A stretch of DNA of 64,000 nucleotides. Origin: Sipunculus nudus (Eukaryota > Annelida > Sipuncula > Golfingiida > Sipunculidae). Made by a program: the position numbers and the translations under genes. This document shows, piece by piece, positions 1 through 11,812 of this stretch. The notes under the pieces were generated by a model. That model ran no database searches. It was not told where the DNA came from and saw only the letters and a list, made by a program, of their open reading frames with translations. Each line of letters opens with the position of its first letter. Position 1 is the stretch's first letter. The stretch covers positions 46,126,019-46,190,018 of the forward strand of contig CM049306.1 of assembly GCA_026874595.1 (NCBI GenBank). Reading direction: 5' to 3'.

Positions 1-1835
1 GAAAGAATTATAAACTCATGTATGAAACCTCAGCTAACTCTAAAACCTACTCCTACACACTAAACCCACATCAGTAATTATTATGAAGGAATGTGATTCT
101 TTTATTATCTGGTTTCTGCAGCATTCCATGAATTCTATTTTGTAGATGATATTAATGATCCTATCTTGTACAGGAAATTAAGGCTCCTACATGAAATTTC
201 TTCTATAAAATCTTTGTATTGTCAGTCCAATTTATTTTGTTCTCTGAAGGGATATAGGAATTCTTTCATATCAATGTATCCTGTTGATCTAATTTCCCTT
301 GCTGTAAATGTCTTTATATCTATTACTGGCTTAAGTTGTTGTAAGCTATTGATGTATGGATATAGCAGCGCGCCTGTGAACCAGGCTGTGCCATTAAAAT
401 AGGATTCATTATACACACAGTCCCGCTTAATATTTGTCGGAGGTAATAAATTATGGGTTGTTGTCAAACCACAAGAGCTGCTCGGCAATATGAAGAATGT
501 CTTTTTGTTACAACCAGCGTAATCTATCGCTGACATACTTGAAAGTCCTGCCTACGTGTGTTTTTTATGCCTTTTACCACTTCAAAAAGCCGCCGGAATG
601 CACAGAGGGTAGTTGATGTTTTTGTATTGATCTCCAAAGAATCTGCTTCCCCGTCCACCCCTGGTGATCTAAATTTGGTTGGGGGCCAAAGCACAGGTCA
701 GTACTGGTGCACAGTTTATTGATGAAAACTTTCCAGCCCTCCTGATCTATAGAAGCTGGCTTTAGAGACTTACCAGCCAATTCCACAGTGCTGTTTTTTT
801 TCTTGCTCAGATGAAGCAGGATTGTCTCTGGAGCTGTTAAAGAAGTATGACTGCATTTAGGTGCCGAGCTGTAGTGGCAGCCAGCATCTGTCTTTCAGCA
901 TCAGACTTTTTAAGGTAAAATATGCTAGGGGCTATAGGACTCTGCTCATGTCAATTTGTATGCTCCGAGTGTATGTCTTAGGGTTTGTTTGTGATATTTG
1001 ATTGGTGGCTTTTATTTTGTCACAGAAGAAAACTACTTTCCATTTATTCTAATAGGAATTGCCCCGATGTTTTTACCATATGTTTTCTCCAGACTAGGTT
1101 TCTTTATGATCAAGGGAAGTTACAGGCAGAAGTAACAGGCAGACAATAATGACATACACTACCAGATTGGATCAATCTCAAAAGGAGTTCTCAGCAGGTC
1201 TCATAAGAAATAAAGTTCTTTATACAGTTAGAATGTGTCATCTGCTGTGTTAAAATGACAGGTCATGTGTGGATCTAAAGCAAAGGCATATATAATCATC
1301 TGAGCTGCCTGTATCACTTTTGTAGAAATATCAGCAGGAACTAAAAGAAACAATGACGATTGATGCAGGTGTCCACACCATACTGGAACAGATTTTCTCC
1401 ATGAATGTAAAAAATGATTACATTTTTTGGTATTACCTCTTTACAGTTTTCTGCATTATCAGTGATACAGGAAACCTTGTCTGAATGTGCCTGGAGCTAT
1501 TGTGCTAAAAACTGACAAATAATGGTACTGAAAATTCTTTCTTTTTCAACTAATCAATTTTCCATGTTCTTTCTTCTGCCAAATTGAACAATTAGGAAAA
1601 AAGGACATATAATTGAGGCAGTGATTTATTATATGGAGAAATAAATTTGTGGTAACCTTGTTTTATATACTGTGGTTGTTTTTTGTTTGTGAGTATTTCA
1701 GATATATAATAGCGGCAGAATAGAAATTATTGCGAAAATAAAACTTTTGGAAATTAGATGTCTTCTCTACATTGTTCAATAGACATTTGTGCTTAAGCCA
1801 AATTGGCATCTTATGTACATCAACCATGCCAGTAA
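1..1835. other. No identifiable gene; unassigned minus-strand reading frame at 222-536
   Basis: AT-rich sequence with no repeat family I recognise. The only notable item is an ATG-initiated minus-strand frame at 222-536 (104 codons) ending in a normal stop. It has no domain, signal peptide or cysteine pattern that I know, and chance frames of this size are expected in 64 kb, so I do not call it a gene. Confidence 0.3.
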
Positions 1836-2141
1836 GGCCAAAAAAAATAAAAGGTATGGTTCTCAGGCACTGCCCGCGTCAATTTAAACCCCCCGCATCA
1901 CACATTTTTATTTTGATCCTCATCTTTCAAAAAGATAAATAATACAATTTTGATATGATTTCCTGTATTATGTAGTGCTTTTACCTGTTTAGCAAAAAAA
2001 AAACCTGTTACTTTCATGCTTTTGCCTGATCATATGACACTTTAATTGCAACACATGAAAAAAGGTAAAAAATAAAATACCGCCCATCCACAGTGATTTT
2101 TGAAAAAATGTGCCTGAGAACCATACCTTTTATTTTTGGCC
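1836..2141. mobile_element. MITE with ~31-bp terminal inverted repeats
   Basis: The left end (1,836-1,869) reads GGCC, an A-rich run, then AAAGGTATGGTTCTCAGGCA. The right end (2,111-2,141) is TGCCTGAGAACCATACCTTT followed by TATTTTTGGCC, its near-exact reverse complement. The 245-bp interior is AT-rich and has no coding frame. This is the layout of a non-autonomous DNA transposon. No clear target-site duplication is visible, so I do not assign a superfamily. Confidence 0.75.
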
Positions 2142-2745
2142 TATTGTTAAAAGTCAAAAGGTAAAAAAAAAAAATTTTATGAATTATTCATTGTATGCAC
2201 ATTTGTACATAAATGGGTATGATTGTTGTGTGCATCACTTTTGGCCTGTAAGGGCTTTTACATAATTCCTTTATCTGAAGTTAAGCCAAGTATCATGGTC
2301 CTTACTCTTCTCATAAACTTATTTTTGCTGTCTTTTTCTCTAATTTAGTATACATAGTATTTTATCTCATTTTTTTTAAATATAAGTGAGTGTTTACTTT
2401 CATTGAGACAAAATTATATACAAAAGGAAACATGATCCTTGTTTACAAAGAAAATGTTAGGGGGACAATCCACAGGGGTACTGAAAAATGAAACTATAGA
2501 CCTATATATGTAATTTACTCAAATTTTTAAAAATTATGTTTTATCCCCTTAAAAGTGAGATACCCAACCCTAAACAATGAGGGGGACATGTCACCCTATC
2601 CCCATCTGAAACAAGGCCCATGAAAGGAACACCCGTTTCTTGATGCTTCATCTTCTTCCACTTTTATTCCACCTTTTCAGTTATTGGTCTTTATGATAGA
2701 TTTATGCTATCTAATAAAAACAAGTTTGCAATAAGTTAAAGACGA
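2142..2745. other. Intergenic/intronic, nothing recognised
   Basis: AT-rich single-copy-looking DNA with poly-A and poly-T runs. No frame, RNA signal or repeat could be supported. Confidence 0.4.
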
Positions 2746-3010
2746 ATTATCATGAGAATCAAACCTTTTTCAAAAATAGGTCCCATTGTCCAAGGTAAAG
2801 GTGAAAAAGGAAAAGATTGACATTATAAATTAAGATAGATTGTATATGTACACAAATAAATATTTCAAGTGATACCATTATCACAAGAATAAAACCATTG
2901 TGAATAAATGGTCGCAATGTCAAAGTCAAAAGTTAAAAAGTAGAAGGTTTACATTATAAATAAAAATAGATTGTGTATGTATAAAGATTGATATTTTAAA
3001 TTATAACAGA
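2746..3010 (+). repeat. Two-copy diverged tandem repeat, ~132-bp unit
   Basis: Unit 1 starts at 2,746 (ATTATCATGAGAATCAAACC) and unit 2 at 2,878 (ATTATCACAAGAATAAAACC). Both continue through matching blocks such as ACATTATAAAT and AGATTGT.TATGTA. The tandem core resembles the internal units of the hairpin-ended repeats elsewhere in the window, but no terminal hairpins are evident here. Confidence 0.6.
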
Positions 3011-5153
3011 TGATTCCAGTTCTCTGCCATTAAGGAACAATATTTTTTAATAATAAGATATTGTGCACATAATATTTTATATAATTAATCCACATAATAA
3101 TGGTTTAACTCTGTGTATAGGTCTTTCTTTTTTGGTGAGATCATGGAACCCTTCTTGAAATGGAACCCTTGCAAAATGGAGAAAGTAAAAACCATTAAAT
3201 TTTAACCCTGTGAATGGGAAAGCCAATCACAGTATGTTTTATCTGTCCTTATTATTGGATCTTCACAACAAAACACATGCATATTTACAATACTGTAAGA
3301 CAAAAAAAAGTATGTCTGATCTAATTCATTTCCATGATAATACATTGTAGACGTTTTATCTACAGCTCCTTGATGAAACAAGAAAGCCATCTATTGGGCA
3401 GTTTTGTTGATGTACTAGTATTGTAGCTTAGTCAGGGTTAGTGATTTTAATACCAGATAACATTGATAGGTTCCTTAAACGCTGGGAATACGATCAATGT
3501 CGCTGTCTGAGCAGACCAGCGTTTTTGTTTAAACTGAATGACTGTCACAGTTGAAGGAGTGCCAGGAAATGCCCAGGTGTCCGAGACATTGGAGCCATTC
3601 TAAACCAGCACACAGGTTTTTGTGGAGATAAAGCAAACTGACTGTTCTCTGGTGAACTATCTCAACTGCAGAGCTTCCACAATTGGCCAAGGGGGACACC
3701 ATGGGTGTAGAGATTAATGGAAAATCGATTCATTGTGATTCAGAGTCTATGAATCTTAAAAAAAATATTTATTATAGGCATCTAGTTGTGTTTTCAATGA
3801 TTCAATAACATTTCAGAAATGTTCAAATTTTAGTGCATTTCAGTCTTTTAATAAGTTGTTTTGCTGATACATACTGGTGAATACCTGTAGATATATTCTG
3901 TGACTATCACCTACACCAATTAACTCATTGTGACCATTTGAAGGTGTAACAATTAACCTTTATTTCTTCAGTTTAACAATAATGAATGTAAAAAGCTTGA
4001 GTTATTAAAGTTGGATCAAACTACAAAGATAAAGAAATTTTTGTGGAATCCAATATTGAATCAAACCTTGAACTGTGAATAGAGAGCAAAATCAAACTGG
4101 CTAGTATTCTTGTCAGTTCAGAGATTGCCACTGGGGCTGCAACAGCAATGGTTAGAATTGTACCACCCTGCTGGATCTCAATTGGAATTTGTAGGCCAGT
4201 GTAAGAGACTGACATATGGGATGAGCTAATGTAGGTTAGGTAATTTTTTTCATAAATCAATAAAAGGAAGATGGGGGAGAGCTCCATCAGTGGACGAAGA
4301 AGAGAGCTGCATGTAGATGTGGCAGAAGGATCAGTCAGTTAACATCAACATGCTTTTCCCAGCTGACAGCTCCACCTCCACAAAACCTTGCCTGCATCTG
4401 TGATGACATCCTCCCACAATATGCTTTTGTTTTCAACTCTGTGGGTCAGTGGATAGGAAGCCCACACAGTACAAGTTAAATCATAGGCCAGTGTTAAGTG
4501 TGTCTCATACAATATGCACACTTTTAGACCGGAGTGGACTACAATAGCCTTGTAATACAGATTGATGGAGAATATTGAATTGGCCCTGTTTTGCCAGCTT
4601 GGCCAGTTTCCCTGTGGTAAAAATGACAGCACCCATCAATCTTAGCAAAATACTCTCCCCCTGTTTGTCATGCAACACAAGGCATATGGATGCACCATCA
4701 ATATGCAATATGTTTTTCCCCTAATGAGCCCCACAGGTGAATAACATTGACAGTGTCTCCTTCTCACTCATTTTATCTTTGTTTCCCCTGGCATTGATAT
4801 GAAAATTGAATTCATTAGTAGGCACTGGGAGTTCAGATTTGAATTCGGAAGTAACTTTTCTTACACTTTCAGGGAAGAAAAAGTTGGGACAAGAACATTA
4901 TATGTGTAAACTTTAAAAATAAAACTGTGAGACCTGCTTGTATTTGGATTATATCATTAATTATGTATCAGCAGTTTTTCCTTTTGTCAAACCTTTTTTA
5001 CCCTTTTTTAAAAATATGTTTATTTTGAAAAGAATAAAGAGGAAGGCTCAAAGGTCAAAAGTCTGTGATTTTTTCTTTGCACATCTGTGAACTGATGCTA
5101 TGAGATGGCATCGCTCCATCCTAGGCGTTACCAACAACCATAATCAGGGAATC
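3011..5153. other. No assigned gene; stop-poor minus-strand frames near 4,021-4,860
   Basis: Three overlapping minus-strand open stretches (4,021-4,287; 4,345-4,632; 4,505-4,708) lie in different frames, as a decayed coding sequence might. I cannot match them to any family, and the frames are short enough to be chance. A GC-richer patch at 3,470-3,720 also has no supported function. Confidence 0.25.
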
Positions 5154-5160
5154 GCTTCTG

Positions 5161-5430
5161 GCTTCTGTGGCTCAGGAGTAGAGCACAGGACTCAAAGCCA
5201 GGAGAATGCAAGTTTGAATCTCAGCAGAAGCAGTGAGATTTTTCACTGTCACTCCCCCACCCAGGGTGAGCACTCTTAATGAGCAGATTTAATGGGAAGG
5301 CTGTGCCTAATGGTTGTATTTCACTGACAAATGAGTGTGCCTTTTTGGGGTTCATAAGGGGTATGACCCAACAGTGGGTATGATTACACTGTCAGGGCCC
5401 ACAGGTGCAGAAGTCACCAGGTCTGGTTAA
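5161..5430 (+). mobile_element. tRNA-derived SINE
   Basis: The first 72 nt (5,161-5,232) fold like a tRNA. A perfect 7-bp acceptor stem pairs GCTTCTG (5,161-5,167) with CAGAAGC (5,225-5,231), followed by A. The D stem is GCTC/GAGC and there is a 7-nt T loop, TTTGAAT. The A-box-like TGGCTCAGGAGTAGAGC and B-box-like AGTTTGAATC would be the RNA polymerase III promoter. The T and anticodon stems are mispaired, so this is not a working tRNA gene. An unrelated body follows to about 5,430; its 3' end is approximate. Confidence 0.65.
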
Positions 5431-6160
5431 CACAAGGATATAAAAAGAGAGGATATTAACCTGTCACAAAGTCTGAAAAAAAAACAGAACAGAATTCTGT
5501 AGATGTGCATGTACTTAGAGTTAATATGAGACAGCATTAAAAAAAATTAGCCAGTTACCTCCAACAAAATGTTTAAGTTTTCTGGTAATATTCACTGCAT
5601 AAGGGAATCCTGGCCAGGATATGGCAAAGTCATGGATAAGGCTTATAATAGATAATGGGCTTCAATTAGAGAAAATATGGTACATTTGCATGAACACCTC
5701 TTGAAATGGAACCATATGCTGATTCTAATCATGCATAATATCACACATCTGTTACCATACCCTTGTAGATGGTCAATACATTTAATAGATTATGCCTTAT
5801 ATCTCAGTAACAAGATATGACCTATATGGACATTCTTATATACTGTCAAGTGATTTTACTTTCCTGACCTTTTTTGTCCCAGTCTTATTTTTCTATTTTT
5901 TCTTTAAAAAATTTGTTTTTCCTATTTTTGGTTAAGTTTACATTTGTGACATTCAGTTTTTAAATTCACTGAACTGCTGTGAAATTGTTCTTTTCATCTC
6001 ATTAGTGAACAGATATAGGCTATTTGGAGCACTATGTGATCACAAAAGTGCTGTTACAAACTTAGCACCATATAAAAATGGTTATGATAAGTCTCCGTAA
6101 TATCATTTTTTTTATTTCACATTTGTTTATGGAGAATGAGCATAATTGATTTTGTTATGT
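5431..6160. other. AT- and pyrimidine-rich DNA, no gene
   Basis: Runs of TTTTTCCTA and TTTCTATTTTT occur around 5,870-5,950. They are related in style to the pyrimidine-rich family at 6,170, 28,800, 54,590 and 55,605. No supported coding frame. Confidence 0.35.
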
Positions 6161-6169
6161 GTGTGCTTT

Positions 6170-6290
6170 CTGTCATACTTTTTTTCCTACTTTTCCTTAA
6201 GTTTTCCTACTTTTGTCCTATTTTCTGTATTTCCTCTCCTACTTTTGTCATACTTTTTTTTCGTAAGAGTATGCTTGACAGCCTATTCTT
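6170..6290 (+). repeat. Pyrimidine-rich dispersed repeat (copy 1)
   Basis: Repeated CCTACTTTTGTCATACTTTTT blocks end in CGTAAGAGTATGCTTGACAGCC. A second copy at about 28,840-28,936 ends in CATAAGGGTTTTCTTGACAGCC. Similar TTTCCTACTTTTGTC tracts introduce the direct repeats at 54.6 and 55.6 kb. The 61-100-residue frames across it are simple translation of the tract. Confidence 0.5.
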
Positions 6291-6534
6291 GTATTATTCT
6301 CTGAGCATACAAAACCTGAAATGCAGAAGACTTTGTGACATATCATTATTATTGTATATTTACCTTGATCTTCATTCAGAGGACATTGCAACCAGCAGGC
6401 CTTTTACTTCCCCTTTAAAAAGTACAGACTCATCTTGATTTTATAAGGACTTCTCTGTTCATATAGACTTAAATTTATACACATTCTGCCCTGATTCTTT
6501 CTGGATAATCAGTGTTTTCTTTCTGTTTTATACC

Positions 6535-7045
6535 TCAGCTAACTGTAAGTAAGCTGAGCTATAGTGATCACACTTTCCCCATTGTCTGTCTGGCAGTCTG
6601 GTCATCTGGTTGTCTGTTAAAAGGGCACAAACTGTAAATGTTGGACCCAGAAACTGCTAACATGGCATAGTGGGAGGCCCTGAAAAAATCTCCTATGAAA
6701 CATGAAATTAGATCACTGCGACCTGTATTCTCTGAGTTATGAGGAGGTCCTGGAAAAATCTCCATGGAATCTAAATAAGTTCAAGGTGCATTGCCTTTAT
6801 TCCACAAGATACATGAAAACTTCATTTTACCATTAAAAACAGTTGTAAATGTTCAGTTATGACCAGTTACATAACCACTGGTGCTGAATTTCCCAGTTTT
6901 GCAAGAAGTTACCCTTGACCCAATATCTGCCTTAGCATGGTAAAACTGCCTAATTTGCATAAATTATGTACATTGCCTTCAGGACAACTGGTACTAAACA
7001 CACAAAAAAGGTATCTAGTGTCACAGCCAACACCAACACAACAGT
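6535..7045 (+). repeat. Possible hairpin-headed dispersed repeat
   Basis: It starts with an imperfect hairpin (CCTCAGCT, spacer, AGCTGAG) at about 6,535-6,560, then TGTCTGTCTGGCAGTCTGG. This is the hairpin plus GTCT layout seen in the families at 18.3 and 27.5 kb. No clear core block or terminal hairpin follows, so the end is arbitrary and the assignment is tentative. Confidence 0.3.
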
Positions 7046-7054
7046 TAGATGAGC

Positions 7055-8440
7055 GTCATGACCCATGGGTCACTTGTTACTTTTTATCATTATTTTTCTT
7101 CAACTTACTATCTCTCTTTACATACACTGTTCACAGGCATAGATGAATCTTTGTCATTTATCATCCATTCTTGATGTTCCACAGATGTGTCTTGTACCTC
7201 TAGACATCCTATGATTAATCCATATGTTGAAAGCTTAACAGCTGACTGCATACTTATCTCTGTTGCTACATGTAATGTGTATTAGTCTCATATTCACTTA
7301 CACTTGAATTCCATTTATATCCTTTGGGTAAATATTTTGGATGTATATAAAGAAGCAAAATTTGTAAGAGGTAATTTATGTGTGATGTTGTCATGCAGGG
7401 AGCAAATTCTCTCTTAACCTAATGAAAACCTTAATATTATGACCACCATACCATGGCAAACACTTGTTTTGGTCATAACATCTGTCCTCAAATGGTACAT
7501 ATATTATGATACATTGTATTCTGACAAATTTCTATTAAAAACAACTTCAGAAACTGTACAGTTCTTTTTTCCCTGATAGTCATTACTTCTTATGCATGAA
7601 TAGGAAAATCTATATATTTCATGGGTAATAACCACAAAGCTTTTGAATAATACTTTCTATTAATATTGTCAGTCAGTTAAATATAATTTATGATTTCCCA
7701 GAACTGAGCTTTAAATGGTTCTCAAAGTAAGATACTGCCATGGTATAGGACTAATTTTGTGTAATCTTTAATGTGTCAGTAAAATGTTTGAATAATGAAT
7801 ATTTTATTTATTGAATAATTTTCCACATTTGTTCATCCTAAGTAATTTGATTTAATTATACACAAACTATAGTTTTTCCATGCTGGCTTCACCATTTTAA
7901 ATACATGAAAATATTAGTAGCATTTCTGTGGTAATTTGATATATTTACTACTTTTTCTATTTCTTCTGCTAATTGGCATTCTCCTGTTTAACACACCATG
8001 TGGAGACTTCTGATTGACTGGTATCCTGATTCAGTTGCATAATATCCATAAAATATTTAAATCAGCCTTACAAATTGCCAGTGTCCAGTTTCATAATTCT
8101 GAATCTAATTTCTATGGCTTTTTCAAAGATCCTGTTATTCTTAAATCTTAATATGTAAATTATTATATATGAACAAAAACAGACAAATTCCAAGTCTTAT
8201 AATTTGGCAGGAAAATGCTTGATTTTGATGGAATGAAAAATTGCAGCAGAATCATTCCTTGTTTATTCTTGAGCTGCAGTGACAGGAATTTGATATTCTG
8301 GATTCTTTGGATTCTTTTTAATTGACAGATGATATGCTGGATTGTCATCTGTCAGCATTGGAACCTCTGTCCTGACTGGTAGTGACAGGTTCTGTCTAAT
8401 TAGCACAGCATTTTCACAGCCTGACAACAATGTGGGATCA
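7055..8440. other. ~1.4 kb without any CpG
   Basis: Reading every line from the CG at about 7,053 to the next at 8,441, I find no CpG on either strand, although GC content is ordinary for the window. No coding frame of interest. It is the extreme of the CpG-depleted domain. Confidence 0.6.
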
Positions 8441-9962
8441 CGGGTTCATATTCGTTCTCATCAGAATTCTGATGTTTTTATCGCTACTTAATTTTGGTAG
8501 TTAACGGGTGTCAGTGACACTATGCATACAAACAAGCTGGCATCCATTTGCCTTTTGGGTATTGTTCTGCACTTGAAGTCCACTCTGTTTATGCTGGCCA
8601 TAGAAAACCAATTAGCAACAAGCACTGGAAGTGCAACAAAGTGCTGCAAACTACATAATGATGGAAATGCAGAAAAGAAATGAAGAGCCCCCTGTTATAA
8701 AAAGTTTAAAAAAAACTCTTCATGTATGCTAAGCATTTAGGGAAACTGGAGGTTACACTAAAGAGTACTTAAAGTTCCTCCCATCAACAAACATGATGTT
8801 TCTGTCTTTGTTGTTAAGTGTCACCTTAACCCATAAAGCCTGGTGAAAGGCAACCATGTTTGAGTTTGGAGTAGTATAATATTACCTGATATTCATCTGT
8901 TATATATTATATTGTCATTTACATGAAATTATTGTTTTTCTTATTTTCTGTAACCATTGTTAAGTATCACATTATGCATAAAAGCTGTTTCGCAGCTAAA
9001 CTTGGAGGAGAATATACAACATTGAAATTCATGAATTGCAACTGTTTTCACAACGTATTCAGACAAGATTAATTCACACAGAGTATATTACTAGACTGAC
9101 AGGTATTTTGAATTCAGAACAATCACGGCCAAACTTTCAACTGTCATTCTCCGAAATATATCTTCTGCTCCTCAATTAGACACAATAACTTATGTGTTAT
9201 GGCTGTATGCTCTCTGACCCTGTTTTTTTTCAGCAGGAAAGTTTATTCTCAAACTTTCAAGGCAAGAGAAGCCTGAGGCATGGTCCAAATAAAACTAAGG
9301 AACCGAGTCCTGCCTTCCAGATTATTTAGTGAAACTGATTAATTTAATTTGAGAAGACAACATTTACACCCCAGTGATGGCAATCAAGGTCATTGGCCTT
9401 ATGCATAAATAATTAGATGCTGATGTGATGATGTGACACAAACACTCTAAAAAGTAACAAGTCACGCTAATAGAACTTCTGTGGCTCATGATCTGGAAAT
9501 TTGATCCAGTGTATCTCCTGGCAGGACCCAGAAATTTGAACCAGCATATCTCACCGGACTATAGAAATTAGAAAACTGTAAATTTTATATCTAATGGTCA
9601 AATATTAAATGCTGTGATAGGTTATCATCTCTCATAGTAAAAATGTTTTAAAAAAACTCAAAAAAAAAAATGCTTATGGCTTGGTGAAGTGGAGCTGCCT
9701 ATTGAAATTGGCCAGTAATGATGCTAGGGTTTTTGCCTTTATTAGAGTGTGCATTCATTCCCATTCATGTGTGTGTGTGTGTTTGTGCACAACTTAACTC
9801 ACACAATAATGATCAGAGTCTCATGAAATTTTCAGTACATTTCAGGAAAGGGCCAGTGAGGAATCGTTTAGATTTTTGGGGGTGGTTTCAGGCCCATGAT
9901 TTGGATTCAGGAATGTACAATTCTCAAATGTACAGTCACTTATGCAAATAAGTCATTGCACC
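8441..9962. other. No gene seen; enhancer-like AT-rich patch near 9,000-9,450
   Basis: No coding frame or repeat is supported. A short TG run lies at 9,768-9,783. The stretch around 9,330-9,420 has dense homeobox/POU-like TTAATTT, ATGCATAAAT and AATTAG words, as intronic regulatory DNA may, but this is not diagnostic. Confidence 0.25.
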
Positions 9963-10085
9963 AGAGTTGGGTCCCAGTACTTTTAAAATACTCGAGTATG
10001 AGTACTGAGTACTTTAAAAGTACTTGAGTACAAGTATGAGTACTTTTGCACTTTTTAAAAAGTATTCAAGTATGAGTACTTTAAT
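9963..10085 (+). mobile_element. hAT-like transposon 5' terminus (fragment)
   Basis: CAGAGTTGGGTCCCAGTACT fits the CAG(A/G)G terminal inverted repeat of hAT elements. It is followed by the AGTACTTTTAAAAGTACT / GAGTACTTTGAGTAC subterminal repeats typical of this group. I find no matching CCCAACTCTG right end nearby, so only a terminal piece seems to be present. Confidence 0.5.
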
Positions 10086-10130
10086 GAGTACTTTTTGTAA
10101 CCAAACTTGTTTCATGATATTATTGTATTC

Positions 10131-11095
10131 CCAGACAAAGTCGGGGGATACTATGTTTTCATACCGATCCCGCCGCCGCCGCATATAAATCTTGTTGGCG
10201 CGATAACTAAAAAACCAAAATTGCCACTTGACAGTAAACTGAGCATTATATGTCAAAAACTAAAGGACAGATTTATATTATGCATATACATAGATATGGG
10301 TTATGGGATGATGTTTATTTAAATTTGGGTCATGACCTTTTCTTTGAGAGTGGTCTTGACCTTGATTATTGCCATATATGGTGAAAATCACACAAAATCA
10401 TTAATATCTCAATAAGGGATGCATGGATTGGTCTAAAAATCAACTTGGCTGAAGATCTTGGATAGTATTGTCATCTACTGGAAACTGGTGGCTCCACCTG
10501 TTCTTCTTTTACTTGTTTTTGTGCCTTTTAATACCCCCATCATTGCCACTTAACAGTACTGTGAGCATTATAAGTCAAAAACTAATGGACAGATTTCTTT
10601 CATATTATGCATATACATAGACATGGGTTATGGGATGATGTATATATAAATTGGGGTCATGACCTTTCCTATGAGAGTGGTCTTGACCTTGAATATTGCC
10701 ATATATGGTGAAAATCACACAAAATCATTAATATATCTCAATAAGGGATGCATGGATTGGTCTAAAAATCAACTTGGCTGAAGATCTTGGATAGTATTGT
10801 CATGTACTGGAAACTGGTGGCTCCACCTGTTCTTCTTTTACTTGTTTTTGTGCCTTTTAATACCCCCATCATTGCCACTTAACAGTACTGTGAGCATTAT
10901 AAGTCAGAAACTAATGGACAGATTTCTTTCATATTATCCATATACATAGACATGGGTTATGGGATGATGTATATATAAATGGGGTCATGGATTTTTCTAT
11001 GACAGTGGTCTGATATTAATTGTTGCTGAAGATGGGGGACTATTCTTAAAGGGGGGGATTAATTATCTGGGGATACTGTGGCACCTGCGGTGCCA
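10131..11095 (+). mobile_element. Hairpin-ended non-autonomous element with 322-329-bp tandem units
   Basis: The element opens with GTCGGGGGATACTATG, then a CCGCCGCCGCCGC run (10,171-10,183) and GCGCGATAACT (about 10,199). Tandem units follow, starting near 10,221, 10,543 and 10,872 (periods 322 and 329). The last is partial. It closes with a perfect hairpin, GGCACC-TGC-GGTGCC (11,080-11,094). Head, microsatellite, tandem core and 3' hairpin match the known layout of Helentron-associated (HINE/DINE-like) and bivalve 'pearl' elements. No transposase is present. Confidence 0.65.
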
Positions 11096-11106
11096 AGAAA
11101 TATCTA

Positions 11107-11222
11107 GTTAAATTATATATATACTCACAAAGTTAAAAATATGGTTTTGGCACATCCGACAATAAAGAACCCCTCCTTCACATAGTGGAGGCTTGCATTC
11201 CTTAGAATGCAGATTTCTAGTG
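11107..11222 (-). mobile_element. Short hairpin-headed repeat, copy A (minus strand)
   Basis: Read on the minus strand it begins with AATCTGCATTCTAAGGAATGCA, whose TGCATTC/GAATGCA arms form a hairpin, then AGCCTCC. Copies B (21,590-21,752) and C (31,175-31,355) share this start; copy A lacks most of their distal part. It abuts the 3' hairpin of the preceding element. Confidence 0.55.
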
Positions 11223-11812
11223 TTACTTTTTGAAAAATACATGTGTACTTTCTTCAGTCAAAGTTTTGACAAGTTTATATTATATTTGCATATAATGTAC
11301 AAACAAATAGATCAGCAGCTTGGCAGGTTCAACAATGGGTGTTGAAGAAAAGAAAGACCCTGATAATAGGAGGATTATGTTGGAGAAAAGATTTATTGGA
11401 GCACTGCATTGCTACCTCCATAATGATTTGGAAGAGGAGAATGCTGGCAAAGTCACATGTATATTCAAAATAGCCAAAAATAGATCAGTTTTTATAATGG
11501 CTCAATAGGAAATCAAAGCCTCTTGTGTATCAAATGATCCATGTCTCATGACACTATACAGTGTTATCATTCATGGCCAAGCTGTTAAAGATAATAAAAT
11601 TTGCATGTCTGTACTATAATTGATGGTGGCACAAATCATTGTCATGCAATTCCTCTCTGTCCATGTCTTGGAAATGGTTGATTTTGTCTTCAAGTGTTGG
11701 GGATAATGTCCAGTGTCTTATATTGTATTTTCCAATTAATCCTGAGGAATATTGCATTATTTGGAAATTTTCTTTAAGGGTGTATCGCAGCTCCATTTTT
11801 CAGAAACTATGC
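11223..11812. other. Intergenic/intronic, no supported gene
   Basis: A 62-codon plus frame at 11,320-11,508 is rich in charged residues (EEKKDPDNRR) but has no recognisable domain and no convincing splice sites, so it is not called. Confidence 0.3.

Noticed and set aside
222-536. 104-codon minus-strand frame
   Set aside because: ATG start, but no recognisable motif. The length is within chance for 64 kb of six-frame sequence.
4345-4708. Overlapping minus frames suggesting a pseudogene
   Set aside because: No homology recognised in any frame, and joining frames would be guesswork.
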